Assembly: GCF_003605385.1 (NCBI RefSeq)
Contig: NZ_QYTV02000011.1
Coordinates: 62,001 to 126,000 of the forward strand
DNA: 64,000 nt
DNA from: Siminovitchia acidinfaciens
Lineage (GTDB): Bacteria > Bacillota > Bacilli > Bacillales > Bacillaceae_C
Reading direction: 5' to 3'
Both the position numbers and the translations under genes were made by a program. The notes beneath the pieces were generated by a model. That model ran no database searches. It worked only from the letters and a program-made list of their open reading frames with translations, and was not told where the DNA came from. How positions within the stretch are numbered: position 1 is the stretch's first letter; each line of letters begins with the position of its first letter. Positions 43,610 through 52,810 of the stretch are shown here, piece by piece.

Positions 43610-44959
43610 ATGGGTAAATATTTTGGTACAGATGGAGTAAGGGGAGTGGCCAACACGGAGCTCACCCCGGAGCTTGCGTTCAAACTGGGCCGCTTCGGCG
43701 GGTATGTTCTAACAAAAAGTGCGGAGCATCCCAAAGTCCTGATCGGCCGCGATACCCGGATTTCCGGGCATATGCTTGAGGGGGCGCTTGTAGCGGGGCT
43801 TCTTTCCATCGGTGCGGAGGTTATGCGCCTGGGAGTCATTTCGACTCCTGGTGTGGCGTACTTGACGAAAGCTCTGGGTGCCCAGGCGGGGGTAATGATT
43901 TCCGCTTCGCACAATCCGGTTCCCGATAACGGTATTAAGTTTTTCGGCCCGGACGGTTTTAAGCTCTCGGATGAAGAAGAGGCTGAAATTGAAGAGCTGT
44001 TAGATTTGAATGAAGACAACTTGCCTCGTCCGACAGGTGGAAACCTGGGAACGGTGAATGATTATTTCGAAGGCGGACAGAAGTACTTACAATTCCTTAA
44101 ACAGACAGTCGACGAGGAATTTACCGATATTCATGTGGCTCTTGATTGCGCCAATGGTGCTACATCGGCTCTTGCAACACATTTGTTTGCGGACCTTGAT
44201 GCCGATACATCCACCATGGGGGCATCACCAAACGGACTGAATATCAACGATGGTGTGGGATCCACTCACCCAGAGGCATTGGCAGCTTTTGTCAAAGAAA
44301 AGAATGCTGATATTGGCTTAGCTTTTGATGGAGACGGTGACCGTCTGATTGCCATTGACGAAAATGGCGAGGTTGTTGACGGTGACCAAATCATGTACAT
44401 ATGTGCGAAGCATATGAAAGATGAAGGCCGTTTGAAGCAAGATACGGTAGTTTCAACTGTCATGAGCAATTTGGGCTTCTATAAGGCGGTGGAGGCTAAC
44501 GGAATGCGCAGCGTTCCAACGGCTGTGGGCGACCGTTATGTCGTGGAAGAAATGAAGAAAAACGATTATAACTTGGGCGGAGAACAGTCTGGACATATTA
44601 TCTTTTTGGATTACAATACAACAGGCGACGGTCTGCTGACAGGACTTCAGCTTGTCAACATCATGAGGCTGACGGATAAGCCGCTTTCTGAACTAGCGAA
44701 GGAAATGACAAAATTCCCGCAGAAGCTTGTGAATGTCAGGGTAAAAGACAAACATCATGTGACGGATAATGAAAAAGTGAAAACCGTTATAGAGGAAGTT
44801 GAAGGAGAAATGAATGGCAATGGCCGCATTTTGGTCCGTCCGTCAGGAACGGAGCCGCTCGTCCGTGTGATGGTGGAGGCACCGACGGAGGAAGCGTGTG
44901 AGGAATATGTTCAGCGCATTGCGGATGTTGTAAAAGAGGAAATGGGACTGGATGAATAA
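43610..44959 (+). CDS. glmM: Phosphoglucosamine mutase GlmM
   Basis: 449 residues. Converts glucosamine-6-phosphate to glucosamine-1-phosphate for peptidoglycan. The N-terminal FGTDGVRG, the active-serine loop [17 protein letters not shown] near 98, the metal loop [13 protein letters not shown] near 238, the sugar loop [10 protein letters not shown] near 325 and phosphate loop [13 protein letters not shown] near 408 are complete. GAAGGAG precedes ATG. In B. subtilis glmS follows; here a terminator and an unrelated PadR module follow. Confidence 0.97.
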   Translation: MGKYFGTDGVRGVANTELTPELAFKLGRFGGYVLTKSAEHPKVLIGRDTRISGHMLEGALVAGLLSIGAEVMRLGVISTPGVAYLTKALGAQAGVMISASHNPVPDNGIKFFGPDGFKLSDEEEAEIEELLDLNEDNLPRPTGGNLGTVNDYFEGGQKYLQFLKQTVDEEFTDIHVALDCANGATSALATHLFADLDADTSTMGASPNGLNINDGVGSTHPEALAAFVKEKNADIGLAFDGDGDRLIAIDENGEVVDGDQIMYICAKHMKDEGRLKQDTVVSTVMSNLGFYKAVEANGMRSVPTAVGDRYVVEEMKKNDYNLGGEQSGHIIFLDYNTTGDGLLTGLQLVNIMRLTDKPLSELAKEMTKFPQKLVNVRVKDKHHVTDNEKVKTVIEEVEGEMNGNGRILVRPSGTEPLVRVMVEAPTEEACEEYVQRIADVVKEEMGLDE

Positions 44960-44962
44960 AGA

Positions 44963-45006
44963 AAAATGCATGGGAACGCAGTAGATGTTCCCATGCATTT
45001 TTTTGT
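44963..45006 (+). terminator. Terminator after glmM
   Basis: AAATGCATGGGAAC pairs with GTTCCCATGCATTT, then TTTTG. Strong 14-bp stem. Confidence 0.95.
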
Positions 45007-45019
45007 TTGAAATCGCTTA

Positions 45020-45160
45020 TTAGTTAAACTTTATCCAGTTCCGGGGCCTATCGACTAGTGGATTACACCCTTCCCTATTACGTCGCGAGTTTCCTTTATC
45101 TTGTTGGAGTCACTCCGGTCTGTAAATAAAAGAACCGGCGCTTGCCGCTTTTTTTGTCGA
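45020..45160. repeat. Dispersed GC-rich intergenic element, copy 5 (eroded)
   Basis: CCAGTTCCGGGGCCTATCGAC matches the head of copies 1 and 2 in part (CCAGTTCC, CCTATCGACTA), and ACCGGCGCTTGCCGCTTTTTT is the usual tail (GGCGCTTGCCGCTTTTT). Confidence 0.55.
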
Positions 45161-45239
45161 AATTATTTTATGTATAGTACCTTGCAATGAACAGTACTGG
45201 ATGGTATTCTGTAAATATGATAAAGGGATATTTTTTTGT

Positions 45240-45268
45240 TTCAGTACTATACAATATTCAGTAGTATA
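45240..45268. promoter_or_regulatory. Direct repeat upstream of padR, candidate operator
   Basis: TTCAGTACTATA (45240) and TTCAGTAGTATA (45257) are 12-mers with one difference, 17 bp apart, just before the PadR-family gene. Related CAGTACTGG occurs near 45193. Confidence 0.4.
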
Positions 45269-45293
45269 TATTAAAAGAGTGAGGTGAGCCGAA

Positions 45294-45614
45294 GTGAATG
45301 TACAATTTAAAAAGGGCGTTTTAGAGCTTTGTGTCCTTGCTTTGTTAGATAAAAAAGATCGCTACGGATATGAACTTGTACAGAAGATCTCAGATCAGAT
45401 TGCCATATCTGAGGGGTCAGTATACCCATTATTAAGACGCCTGACAAAGGATGGTTTTTTTAAAACATATTTAAAAGAGTCAACTGAAGGACCTTCCCGG
45501 AAGTATTACCAACTGACTGATCAAGGGAGAGACCATCTGTATAATTTGCTTCAGGAGTGGAAGGAGTTCACGAATGGTGTGAATCAATTGATAAAAGAAG
45601 GTGTGGAGCAATGA
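45294..45614 (+). CDS. PadR-family transcriptional regulator
   Basis: 106 residues. The winged helix matches Pad[28 protein letters not shown] at the N-terminus (parts [13 protein letters not shown] and [11 protein letters not shown]), [19 protein letters not shown] near 42-60, and the wing [17 protein letters not shown] near 68-84. It starts with GTG behind TGAGGTG. It overlaps the next gene (ATGA). PadR, DUF1700 and DUF4097 genes in this order form a common Firmicute envelope-stress module in which PadR represses its own operon. Confidence 0.92.
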   Translation: MNVQFKKGVLELCVLALLDKKDRYGYELVQKISDQIAISEGSVYPLLRRLTKDGFFKTYLKESTEGPSRKYYQLTDQGRDHLYNLLQEWKEFTNGVNQLIKEGVEQ

Positions 45615-46177
45615 CGAAATATCAATTTTTGCGAATTTTGGATTCATCCTTACAAAGGCTTTCTTCGGAGGAACGTGAAGATATATTACAAGATTTTGAA
45701 GAGCATTTTGCCATTGGTGCGGAGGAGGGAAAGACTGAAGAACAAATTTCAGCAGCCCTCGGATCACCGCAACAAATTGCTAAAGAGCTGCTGGCCGCTC
45801 ATCACCTTGAAAAAGTGGAGACGGCCGCATCAACAGGTAATGTTTTTCGTGCTGTATGGGCGGTGATCGGTTTGAGCTTTTTCAACCTGGTGATCGTCCT
45901 GGGACCCTTCATTGCATTGGTTGCTATTATTGCTGCAGGCTGGATAACGGGAACCGTGGGCACCCTTGCACCGATTTTGGAATTGATCAATGTTGCAATA
46001 TTTCCGTATACGTTTGGATGGTTTAACTTGTTTTTCTCGTTTGTTATATCCGGGGTCGGGTTGTTTATCTTGATCGGGATGTACTTTGCAACACGTGCAA
46101 TGGTTTCCGGCTTCGTCCGTTACTTGAAATTCAATACCAGGCTTGTGAAAGGGGGCTTGAAAGATGACGCTCATTAA
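45611..46177 (+). CDS. DUF1700 (HAAS-type) membrane protein
   Basis: 188 residues. The first 70 residues are the soluble HAAS domain ([26 protein letters not shown], shown as [18 protein letters not shown], then [19 protein letters not shown]). Three membrane helices follow near 80-110, 115-140 and 145-172. ATG 45611 overlaps the PadR stop; the frame extends back to 45557. Partner of the PadR regulator and the DUF4097 protein. Function unknown. Confidence 0.88.
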   Translation: MTKYQFLRILDSSLQRLSSEEREDILQDFEEHFAIGAEEGKTEEQISAALGSPQQIAKELLAAHHLEKVETAASTGNVFRAVWAVIGLSFFNLVIVLGPFIALVAIIAAGWITGTVGTLAPILELINVAIFPYTFGWFNLFFSFVISGVGLFILIGMYFATRAMVSGFVRYLKFNTRLVKGGLKDDAH

Positions 46178-47021
46178 GAAAATTTCCATTGTGGCTTTAT
46201 TGCTTTTGGTGATTGGTACGGTAGGGAGCTTACTTACCGTGAAGTCAGCAATGAAATCCATTGAAGTAGAAGAGGAAAGAACTATTAACGATCAGTTTAC
46301 AAATATTCAAGTGAAGACAAACAACTCAAGGGTTGAAATCATTCCTACAGAGGCCTCAGTTACAACTGTTGAGCTGACAGGTAAAGTATCCAAAAACCAT
46401 AAGCTTACCTTTGAAACAGATGTTAAAGGAGGGACTCTGTACGTCGACCTGAAAGATAGACACAGGATGTTGTTTAGTATGGACTTTTTTACCTCGATCC
46501 AACTAAAAGTGCATGTTCCAAAAGAGCAATATGGATCCATACAAATAAAGAGCAATAATGGACGGATTTTAGCGGAGGAATTAGATGTAAAGGATCTTCA
46601 TGCTGACACGGATAATGGACGGATTGAACTCAAAAACATCAAAGGATCGACAGTAAAAGCACGGTCTAGTAACGGTCGGATTGAATTGAGAAGGATAGAT
46701 ACGGATTCTGTTGATGCAGAAACGGATAACGGAAGTATTTTTCTTAATGAGGTGTATGGGAATATTACCGGGAGCTCAGATAATGGAAAAATCACAATGG
46801 AAAACGATCATATTGATCAACTAATGGAATTTGAAACTGATAATGGAAGAATCGAAATTCAGACAAAGAAAGAACCGGCTGACGTGACGTTTCATGGAAG
46901 GACCTCAAACGGAAAAGTGACGATCTTTGACCAAACTTACAGCAAGGAATTTGAGGTTGGAGATGGAAAAAATCTAATAAAATTAAAATCCCAAAATGGG
47001 AGCATCACTGTCACTAAATAA
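46164..47021 (+). CDS. DUF4097 beta-helix protein
   Basis: 285 residues. An N-terminal membrane anchor (ISIVALLLLVIGTVGSLL) leads to a repetitive outside domain. Turns of the type (T/S)(D/S/N)NG(R/K/S)(I/V) recur at intervals of roughly 17-22 residues: SNNGRI, TDNGRIEL, SSNGRIEL, TDNGSIFL, SDNGKITM, TDNGRIEI, TSNGKVTI, SQNGSITV. This suggests a right-handed beta-solenoid of the DUF4097/adhesin-like type. AAAGGGGG precedes ATG, which overlaps the DUF1700 gene by 14 bp. Confidence 0.9.
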   Translation: MTLIKKISIVALLLLVIGTVGSLLTVKSAMKSIEVEEERTINDQFTNIQVKTNNSRVEIIPTEASVTTVELTGKVSKNHKLTFETDVKGGTLYVDLKDRHRMLFSMDFFTSIQLKVHVPKEQYGSIQIKSNNGRILAEELDVKDLHADTDNGRIELKNIKGSTVKARSSNGRIELRRIDTDSVDAETDNGSIFLNEVYGNITGSSDNGKITMENDHIDQLMEFETDNGRIEIQTKKEPADVTFHGRTSNGKVTIFDQTYSKEFEVGDGKNLIKLKSQNGSITVTK

Positions 47022-47084
47022 AGTGATTGCCGCTGGCTTGAGCAAGCCAGCGGTTTGTTATTTTTAATATATTTCGACTTATTT

Positions 47085-47172
47085 TTTATATGTGCTACGC
47101 CCAGCTCCGACGAACATCCTAGTGTCACCGAACCCACAGAACCAGAGCTTGGCCTCTTGAGGACACAAGGCC
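47085..47172. repeat. Dispersed GC-rich intergenic element, copy 6 (short)
   Basis: CTACGCCCAGCTCCGACGAAC and ACAAGGCCGCTTACGCTTTTG (head CCCAGCTCCGACG, tail GGCCGCTTACGCTTTT) resemble the ends of copy 4. GGCC arms allow a hairpin that may terminate the SASP gene on the minus strand. Confidence 0.5.
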
Positions 47173-47174
47173 GC

Positions 47175-47453
47175 TTACGCTTTTGTTCTCATCTGCTCCT
47201 GAGCCATTTTAATCATTTCTTTGACCATATTGCCTCCGATGGGTCCGCCAATTTTTCCGGCCTGCTCGGAAGTCAATTGGCCGTTGTATCCTTCTTTTAG
47301 CGGAATTCCCTGTTCCTTGGCAACCTCATATTTCACATTATCGGGCTTTGCCGGATTAACCTGATATCCTTTTTCTTTCATCACACGGGCTTTTAACTGA
47401 TCAAGCCCTGCCCTGGCTTCCGGTACCAATATTTTATTGTTGTTTCTGGCCAT
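47175..47453 (-). CDS. Alpha/beta-type small acid-soluble spore protein
   Basis: 92 residues. The two SASP signatures are present: PEARAGLDQLKARVMKE near residue 11 (with the KYEVAKEQG segment containing the GPR protease site region near 42) and GKIGGPIGGNMVKEMIKMAQEQ near 66 (parts GKIGGPIGGNM and VKEMIKMAQEQ). These proteins coat spore DNA and protect it from UV. AAAGGAGG precedes ATG. The C-terminus MRTKA is a little longer than in SspA/SspB. Expected to be SigG-controlled; no promoter was assigned. Confidence 0.95.
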   Translation of the reverse strand: MARNNNKILVPEARAGLDQLKARVMKEKGYQVNPAKPDNVKYEVAKEQGIPLKEGYNGQLTSEQAGKIGGPIGGNMVKEMIKMAQEQMRTKA

Positions 47454-47497
47454 ATGGGAAACCTCCTTTAGCGGTAGTGTTTCCGTAATATTGGCTG

Positions 47498-48646
47498 TTA
47501 TGCTCCAGCTGGAATCGTATTTTTAATCAATTTGATAATAACTGCCGCAGCGAGGAGCAAAATTCCGGTGAATAAAAACCCGCCGTTGGCAGAAAGCTGC
47601 AATAAACCGGTGACTCCAGATCCAGTCACAACCCCGATGGAAAAGAAAGCGTAAAAATATCCGTATGCTTTCCCGCGGTTTTCGTCTGTTGTCGACTCGA
47701 TAAGCAATGAGTTGATTGAAGGAAAAAGAAAGGCAAATCCCATCCCATACAGGGCCATAAACACAAACAACAGGGATAGGCTTTCGAGAAAGCTGATGCA
47801 ACCCATGCAAACGGCCATTGTAATCATGCCGAACACCAATGTATTCTGCGGCTTTAGGTGGTCAAACAGGCGGTTAGTCGGCAGGATAAAAATTAAAACC
47901 GCCACCACGCCAAACGTGCTCAAAAGCATTCCGCTCGTCTGTGTGTCGCTTCCGAGAGCCTCCACTTTCAAGGGAAGCATATAGGCAAGAACTCCCTGGG
48001 AAAACATAAGAAAGAAGGCTCCGGCGAAGGCTTTGACTATCGGTCGGCTGTGAAATAATTGGCGAACGGGCCGCTCGGTTTTTCTGCTTAAGCTTGGATG
48101 GACAGCAACAGCTTTTTTCCGCAGAATAAAATATGACAGAATGCCCAATATGAGCATGAAAATAGCGGTCGCATTCAGCACCGTCACCTCGTTGGTTCTG
48201 CTTGCCAAAATGCCACTGAAAGCCGGACCCATAATGGCTGCGAGCCCAATGAATGCCCCAGAAATTGCTGCGCCTTTTCCCTTTTCATTTTTGGCAGTCG
48301 TATTAGCCATGAATGTGAAGGCAGCCGGGATAATCAGGCCGGCATTTAATCCATGAATGAAACGAACAAACAACAACAAAATAGGGTCGAAGGCAAGCTG
48401 GTATAAGAATAGGGACATGCTTGTCAAAAGCAGCCCTGCAAGCAATAAAAGGAAAGGACCTTTTTTATCCGTAAAAAAGCCGGAGGCCACATTTCCTATC
48501 ATATTTGAAAGGGAAAACATCCCAACAACCAGTCCGGTCACAAACGGAGTCGCCCCTAGCGAAACTGCCAGAGGAGTCATGATCGGCAATTGCGAAAACA
48601 AATCAAAAAAGGAAAAGAAGATAATGATATAAACAAAAATGCGCAT
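47498..48646 (-). CDS. MFS transporter
   Basis: About 382 residues, twelve hydrophobic segments. Motif A variants are GNVASGFFTDKKGPF near 50 and TNRLFDHLKPQ near 255; RFIHGLNAGLIIPAAFTF near 92 is motif B-like. It resembles short multidrug or metabolite exporters of Bacillus. ATG 48646 with GAGGTG upstream is chosen; the frame reaches 48676. It lies next to the SASP gene on the same strand but there is no sign of a shared function. Confidence 0.85.
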   Translation of the reverse strand: MRIFVYIIIFFSFFDLFSQLPIMTPLAVSLGATPFVTGLVVGMFSLSNMIGNVASGFFTDKKGPFLLLLAGLLLTSMSLFLYQLAFDPILLLFVRFIHGLNAGLIIPAAFTFMANTTAKNEKGKGAAISGAFIGLAAIMGPAFSGILASRTNEVTVLNATAIFMLILGILSYFILRKKAVAVHPSLSRKTERPVRQLFHSRPIVKAFAGAFFLMFSQGVLAYMLPLKVEALGSDTQTSGMLLSTFGVVAVLIFILPTNRLFDHLKPQNTLVFGMITMAVCMGCISFLESLSLLFVFMALYGMGFAFLFPSINSLLIESTTDENRGKAYGYFYAFFSIGVVTGSGVTGLLQLSANGGFLFTGILLLAAAVIIKLIKNTIPAGA

Positions 48647-48947
48647 CAAACATAAACACCTCAATATAATGATCAAACTCTATTTTCTCGTGTTCCACCC
48701 AATTAGGCAAGAGGTTAGGCTTTTCCCATACTCAAAGCATTGTTTTAAGAAATTATTTTATAATAATTACATAAGTCCTATGAGTGAGGAAACGTGATGA
48801 TATCAAACTATTCGACAATACTAAACAATAAGTTTCATATTTTGATAAGTTGGATTTTTACATATAACTCTATTATTTACAGATAATATTGTGTATTATT
48901 AATAAATGTAAGAAATGTAAGATTTTATCACAATAGGAGGAAGAAAG
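48647..48947. other. Intergenic region upstream of livK
   Basis: Very AT-rich gap between the divergent MFS and livK genes. Several TATTAT/TATAAT-like hexamers occur between 48860 and 48900 but no convincing -35/-10 pair; GGAGGAAG at 48935 is the livK ribosome site. Confidence 0.4.
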
Positions 48948-50105
48948 ATGTCTTTAAAAAGAACATTCTCATTTGTCGCGCTCTTCAGCACACTCTTGCT
49001 TGCTGCATGTGGAGGCGGGGATTCAGCAAGTAAAGAGTCTGAAAATAGCGACAAAGGAAGCGGCGAGGCAGTAGAAGCCAAGGTTGGGGTCATTTCATGG
49101 CTGACAGGCTCCGGCGCAAGTTATGGTGAGGCCATCACCAACGGGCTCAAGCTTGCTAACGAAGAAATCACTGAAAATGGAGAAGTCAACATTGACCTTG
49201 TGATAGAGGATTCCGCAGGAGCCCAGGATCAAGCGTTGTCCGCGGCGCAGAAATTGATGAACAATGAAAATGTTTCAGCTATTATCGGGCCGACATTGAG
49301 TACTGAGATGAACGTTGTAGGTCCAGAGGCTGACTTGAACGGTATTCCGATTATGGGAACATCAACAACTGCTGAGGGAATCCCGCAAATCGGAGAATAT
49401 GTATTTCGTAACTCTATTCCGGAAGCTGTAGCAATTCCGGCTTCTGTTAAAAAAGCTGTTGAAGAATATGGCGTGAAGAAAGTTGCAATTATTTATGGTA
49501 ATGATGATGTTTTCACAAAATCCGGATATGACACAATGAAGAAAACAGTAGACGATATGGGACTTGAAGTCCTTACTACTGAAACATTCCAAATCGGTCA
49601 ATCTGACTATAAAGCCCAATTGACCAAAATCAAAAACTTGAAGCCTGATTTAGTTTTGGCATCCGCTCTTTACAATGAAGGAGCCGTTATTCTGGACCAG
49701 GCAAGAAAAATGGGCATTGATGTTCCGTTTGTTGGCGGAAATGGATTCAACTCACCTGAAATCATCAATATTGCAGGAGATGCGGCAAACGGGCTTATTG
49801 TTGCAACACCTTGGTTTAGCGGTAAAGATGACGAAAAAGTTCAGACTTTTGTTAAAAAATACAATGAAGCCTATGGAAAGGATCCTGACCAGTTTGCTGC
49901 ACAGGCCTACGATGCGCTTTACCTGATGGCTGAGGCGATAAAAACTGCTGGGGAAGATGATCCGGACGCCATCCGTGACGGATTGGCAGGTATTAAGGAT
50001 TTCGAAGGAATCCTTGGAACCATGTCCTTTGACGAAGACGGGGACATCATCATGGATCCGACAGTATTGATTGTTGAAGATGGAGAATTTAAAGAGTTTA
50101 AGTAA
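48948..50105 (+). CDS. livK: Branched-chain amino acid ABC transporter substrate-binding lipoprotein
   Basis: 385 residues. Lipobox LLAAC near residue 21 followed by an acidic Ser-rich linker. The Peripla_BP_6 domain begins KVGVISWLTGSGASYGEAITNGLKLA (parts VGVISWLTGSGASYG and NGLKLANEEI), with SAIIGPTLSTEMN near 112, FRNSIPEAVAIPASV near 150 and VPFVGGNGFNSPEI near 260. It captures leucine, isoleucine, valine or a related ligand at the membrane surface. First gene of the livKHMGF operon, separated from livH by a hairpin. Confidence 0.9.
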   Translation: MSLKRTFSFVALFSTLLLAACGGGDSASKESENSDKGSGEAVEAKVGVISWLTGSGASYGEAITNGLKLANEEITENGEVNIDLVIEDSAGAQDQALSAAQKLMNNENVSAIIGPTLSTEMNVVGPEADLNGIPIMGTSTTAEGIPQIGEYVFRNSIPEAVAIPASVKKAVEEYGVKKVAIIYGNDDVFTKSGYDTMKKTVDDMGLEVLTTETFQIGQSDYKAQLTKIKNLKPDLVLASALYNEGAVILDQARKMGIDVPFVGGNGFNSPEIINIAGDAANGLIVATPWFSGKDDEKVQTFVKKYNEAYGKDPDQFAAQAYDALYLMAEAIKTAGEDDPDAIRDGLAGIKDFEGILGTMSFDEDGDIIMDPTVLIVEDGEFKEFK

Positions 50106-50128
50106 GTTAAACTTTTATTGATTGGAAA

Positions 50129-50158
50129 TCAAGCCTCCGTTCATTAACGGGGGCTTGA
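50129..50158 (+). terminator. Attenuating hairpin between livK and livH
   Basis: A 13-bp stem (TCAAGCCTCCGTT with AACGGGGGCTTGA, one G-U) and 4-base loop without a U-tract. Same placement as the hairpin after glnH. Confidence 0.75.
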
Positions 50159-50200
50159 ATTCCTAATTCCAAGTAGATTTGAAAACGGGAGGAAAAAAAT

Positions 50201-51085
50201 TTGTTACTTGAACAGATAATCAACGGTCTGACTCTCGGAAGCATATATGCGATCGTTGCTCTCGGCTATACTCTCGTATTTGGTGTGTTAAACATCATCA
50301 ACATGGGCCATGGGGAAATTTTCATGTTTGGTGCTTTCATCGGGGTTTTGGTTACAAGTGTATTAGGCATGCCCCTTTATGTCGCTTTTATTGCTGCCAT
50401 TATCGTGACAGCGGTACTTGGTTATTTAATGGAGCGCCTGGCACTTCGTCCACTGCGAGGAAAACAGGGAGTATCGCACTTGGCGCCGTTAATCAGTACA
50501 ATCGGTGTGTCCATATTCTTGGAGAACCTTGCACATCACTTATTCGGAGCTGGAAATAAACCTTTCAGAACGCCGCTTTCCGAAATGAGCATTCAACTTG
50601 GATCGGTTTCCGTGTACTATGTTCAAATTGTCATATTCGTCATCGCCATTCTTTTAATGGTAGGGCTGTCTTTCTGGCTGTCAAAAACTAAAGCTGGAAA
50701 GGCATTGAGAGCAAGTGCCGAAAATTTAGAGATTGCAAGCTTACTCGGGGTAGATACGAAAAAAATGATCACCATGACTGTCGTCATTGCTTCGGCAATG
50801 GGAGGGATTGCCGGTGTGCTTGTGGGCCTGGCATTCAACTCTGTTGCACCTCAAATGGGCTTATCCATCGGATTAAAAGGATTGGCCATCATCATTCTTG
50901 GTGGAATGGGAAGTGTCAATGGCGCCATGGCAGGCGGATTGATTCTAGGGCTTTCTGAAACGATGGTTGTCGCTTTTGGAGATTCAGGATATAGGGATGC
51001 GATCGCATTCGTTGCCATCATTGTTATTTTAATCGTACGGCCGCAAGGAATCTTTGGTAAGGCTGCTTCGGGAGATAGGCGGTGA
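50201..51085 (+). CDS. livH: Branched-chain amino acid ABC permease LivH
   Basis: 294 residues with about eight helices. N-terminus INGLTLGSIYAIVALGYTLVFGVLNIINMGHGE (parts LGSIYAIVALGYTLVFG and NIINMGHGE) is the LivH signature; SENLEIASLLGVDTKKM near 178 is the ATPase-docking loop; IILGGMGSVNGAMAGG near 232 is conserved. It uses TTG 50201 behind GGGAGG. Confidence 0.93.
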   Translation: MLLEQIINGLTLGSIYAIVALGYTLVFGVLNIINMGHGEIFMFGAFIGVLVTSVLGMPLYVAFIAAIIVTAVLGYLMERLALRPLRGKQGVSHLAPLISTIGVSIFLENLAHHLFGAGNKPFRTPLSEMSIQLGSVSVYYVQIVIFVIAILLMVGLSFWLSKTKAGKALRASAENLEIASLLGVDTKKMITMTVVIASAMGGIAGVLVGLAFNSVAPQMGLSIGLKGLAIIILGGMGSVNGAMAGGLILGLSETMVVAFGDSGYRDAIAFVAIIVILIVRPQGIFGKAASGDRR

Positions 51086-51089
51086 GGAC

Positions 51090-52043
51090 ATGTTAGAATT
51101 CATTAATCCATATTACTTACAAGTTGGGTCTTTTATATTAATTAATATTTTACTAGGTGTCAGCATGTATGTGACGCTTTCAACCGGTCAGCTTTCACTT
51201 GGACATGCCGGTTTTATGAGTATTGGGGCTTATACGACGACCATATTGACATTGAACTATGACATGCCGATGATTGTAGGGATTGTTGCGGGAGCAGTCC
51301 TCGCATGCATCGTCGGAGTAATTGTGGGCTTTCCTGCCTTAAGGCTGGAAGGCGTATATTTGGCGATTGCCACTCTTGGTTTTGGTGAAGTCATCCGTGT
51401 ACTCCTGATCAACTGGGAATCTCTTACCAAGGGAGCAGTCGGAATTTCCGGAATCCCGCACTTGGGACGGGAAGTTCTTGCATTCAGCAAAAACATTGGT
51501 TTTACTCCTGACATGCTGGGACTTAGAAACAATCAATTTATCAGTCTTTCAGTCTTTCTTATTTTATTAGTCATCGTTGTGGCGGTTATCGCCTTTTTTA
51601 TCAGACAGCAACATTCCAGGATCGGGCGTGCCTATGCATCGATCAAGATGGATGAGAGAGCGGCTGAAGCGATGGGTGTCAACATTACGTATTATAAAAT
51701 CCTAGCATTCGGTCAGGGCGCCATGATTGCTGGATTTGCAGGTGCACTTTATGCACACGTGACCGCTTATATAAGCCCGTCAGACTTTGCATACCACCGT
51801 GCGGTTGAAATATTGATCTTTGCGGTGTTCGGCGGCAGCGAAGTCATTTGGGGACCGATTTTCGGTTCGATATTCTTGACGGCCATGCCGGAAGTACTCA
51901 GATTCATCAGCGACTACCGCTTTATGGTATACGGTGCGCTTCTGATTGTCATGATGGCATACCGTCCGCAGGGGCTTATCGATATAAAAGTAATCAATTG
52001 GTTTAAAAAGCGGGGACGAGGGCAAAGGAGGAAATCTTCATGA
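51090..52043 (+). CDS. livM: Branched-chain amino acid ABC permease LivM
   Basis: 317 residues with about nine helices. SLGHAGFMSIGAYTTTIL near 38 and the docking loop DERAAEAMGVNITYYKILAF near 190, then AGFAGALYAHVTAYISP near 220, identify LivM. ATG 51090 follows GGCGGTGAGG, five bases after the livH stop; the frame extends upstream to 51054. Confidence 0.93.
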   Translation: MLEFINPYYLQVGSFILINILLGVSMYVTLSTGQLSLGHAGFMSIGAYTTTILTLNYDMPMIVGIVAGAVLACIVGVIVGFPALRLEGVYLAIATLGFGEVIRVLLINWESLTKGAVGISGIPHLGREVLAFSKNIGFTPDMLGLRNNQFISLSVFLILLVIVVAVIAFFIRQQHSRIGRAYASIKMDERAAEAMGVNITYYKILAFGQGAMIAGFAGALYAHVTAYISPSDFAYHRAVEILIFAVFGGSEVIWGPIFGSIFLTAMPEVLRFISDYRFMVYGALLIVMMAYRPQGLIDIKVINWFKKRGRGQRRKSS

Positions 52044-52810
52044 TACTGGAAATCGATCAAATAAGTAAAAACTTCGGCGGTATCCAGGCATTGACAGATG
52101 TTTCGTTTTCCATCGAAAAAGGTGAAGTGTTGGGCTTGATCGGCCCAAATGGTGCCGGAAAAACGACCATGTTCAATATGATTACCGCGATGTATCCTCC
52201 TTCCAGCGGAAAAATTTCTTTTCATGGGGATCAATTGACGAATTTGAAGCCCCATCAAATTACAGAAAAAGGCATATGTCGAACTTTTCAAAACATCCGC
52301 TTGTTCCCTGAAATGACCGCGCTTGAAAATGTGATGGTGGGGAATCATTGCCGACTGGATTCGGGCGTGTTCAGAAGTGTTTTTCGGACCGCATTCCAGA
52401 AAAAAGAAGAGGCGGCTCTAAGAGAAAAGGCGAAGAAGTTATTGGAGACGGTCGATTTAGCCGCGCATGTAGATACATTGGCAGAAAACCTTGCCTACGG
52501 GCAGCAACGGAGGCTGGAAATCGCCCGTGCACTGGCAAGTGATCCGTCACTCCTCCTCCTTGACGAACCGGCCGCCGGGATGAATGAAAGAGAAACGAAT
52601 GAGCTGTTTGATTTGATACAAAAAATCAAAAAGCTCGATATTACGGTTTTATTGATTGAACACGACATGCCGTTGGTCATGCGGGCGTGCGACCGGATTG
52701 TCGTATTGAACTTTGGAAAGAAAATTGCAGAAGGATTGCCTAAAGAAATCCAGAACAACCAGGAAGTAATTGAGGCATACCTCGGGAAAGAGGAGGATGA
52801 CCTTGCTTAA
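52040..52810 (+). CDS. livG: Branched-chain amino acid ABC ATPase LivG
   Basis: 256 residues. Walker A GPNGAGKTT near 36, Q-loop RTFQNIRLFPEMTALENVMVG near 83 (RTFQNIRLF), LAYGQQRRLEIARALA near 150 as the LivG-type signature (LSxGQ replaced by YGQQ), Walker B LLLLDEPAAGMNERE near 172 and IEHDMPLVM near 205. Overlaps livM by 4 bp. Confidence 0.93.
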   Translation: MILEIDQISKNFGGIQALTDVSFSIEKGEVLGLIGPNGAGKTTMFNMITAMYPPSSGKISFHGDQLTNLKPHQITEKGICRTFQNIRLFPEMTALENVMVGNHCRLDSGVFRSVFRTAFQKKEEAALREKAKKLLETVDLAAHVDTLAENLAYGQQRRLEIARALASDPSLLLLDEPAAGMNERETNELFDLIQKIKKLDITVLLIEHDMPLVMRACDRIVVLNFGKKIAEGLPKEIQNNQEVIEAYLGKEEDDLA

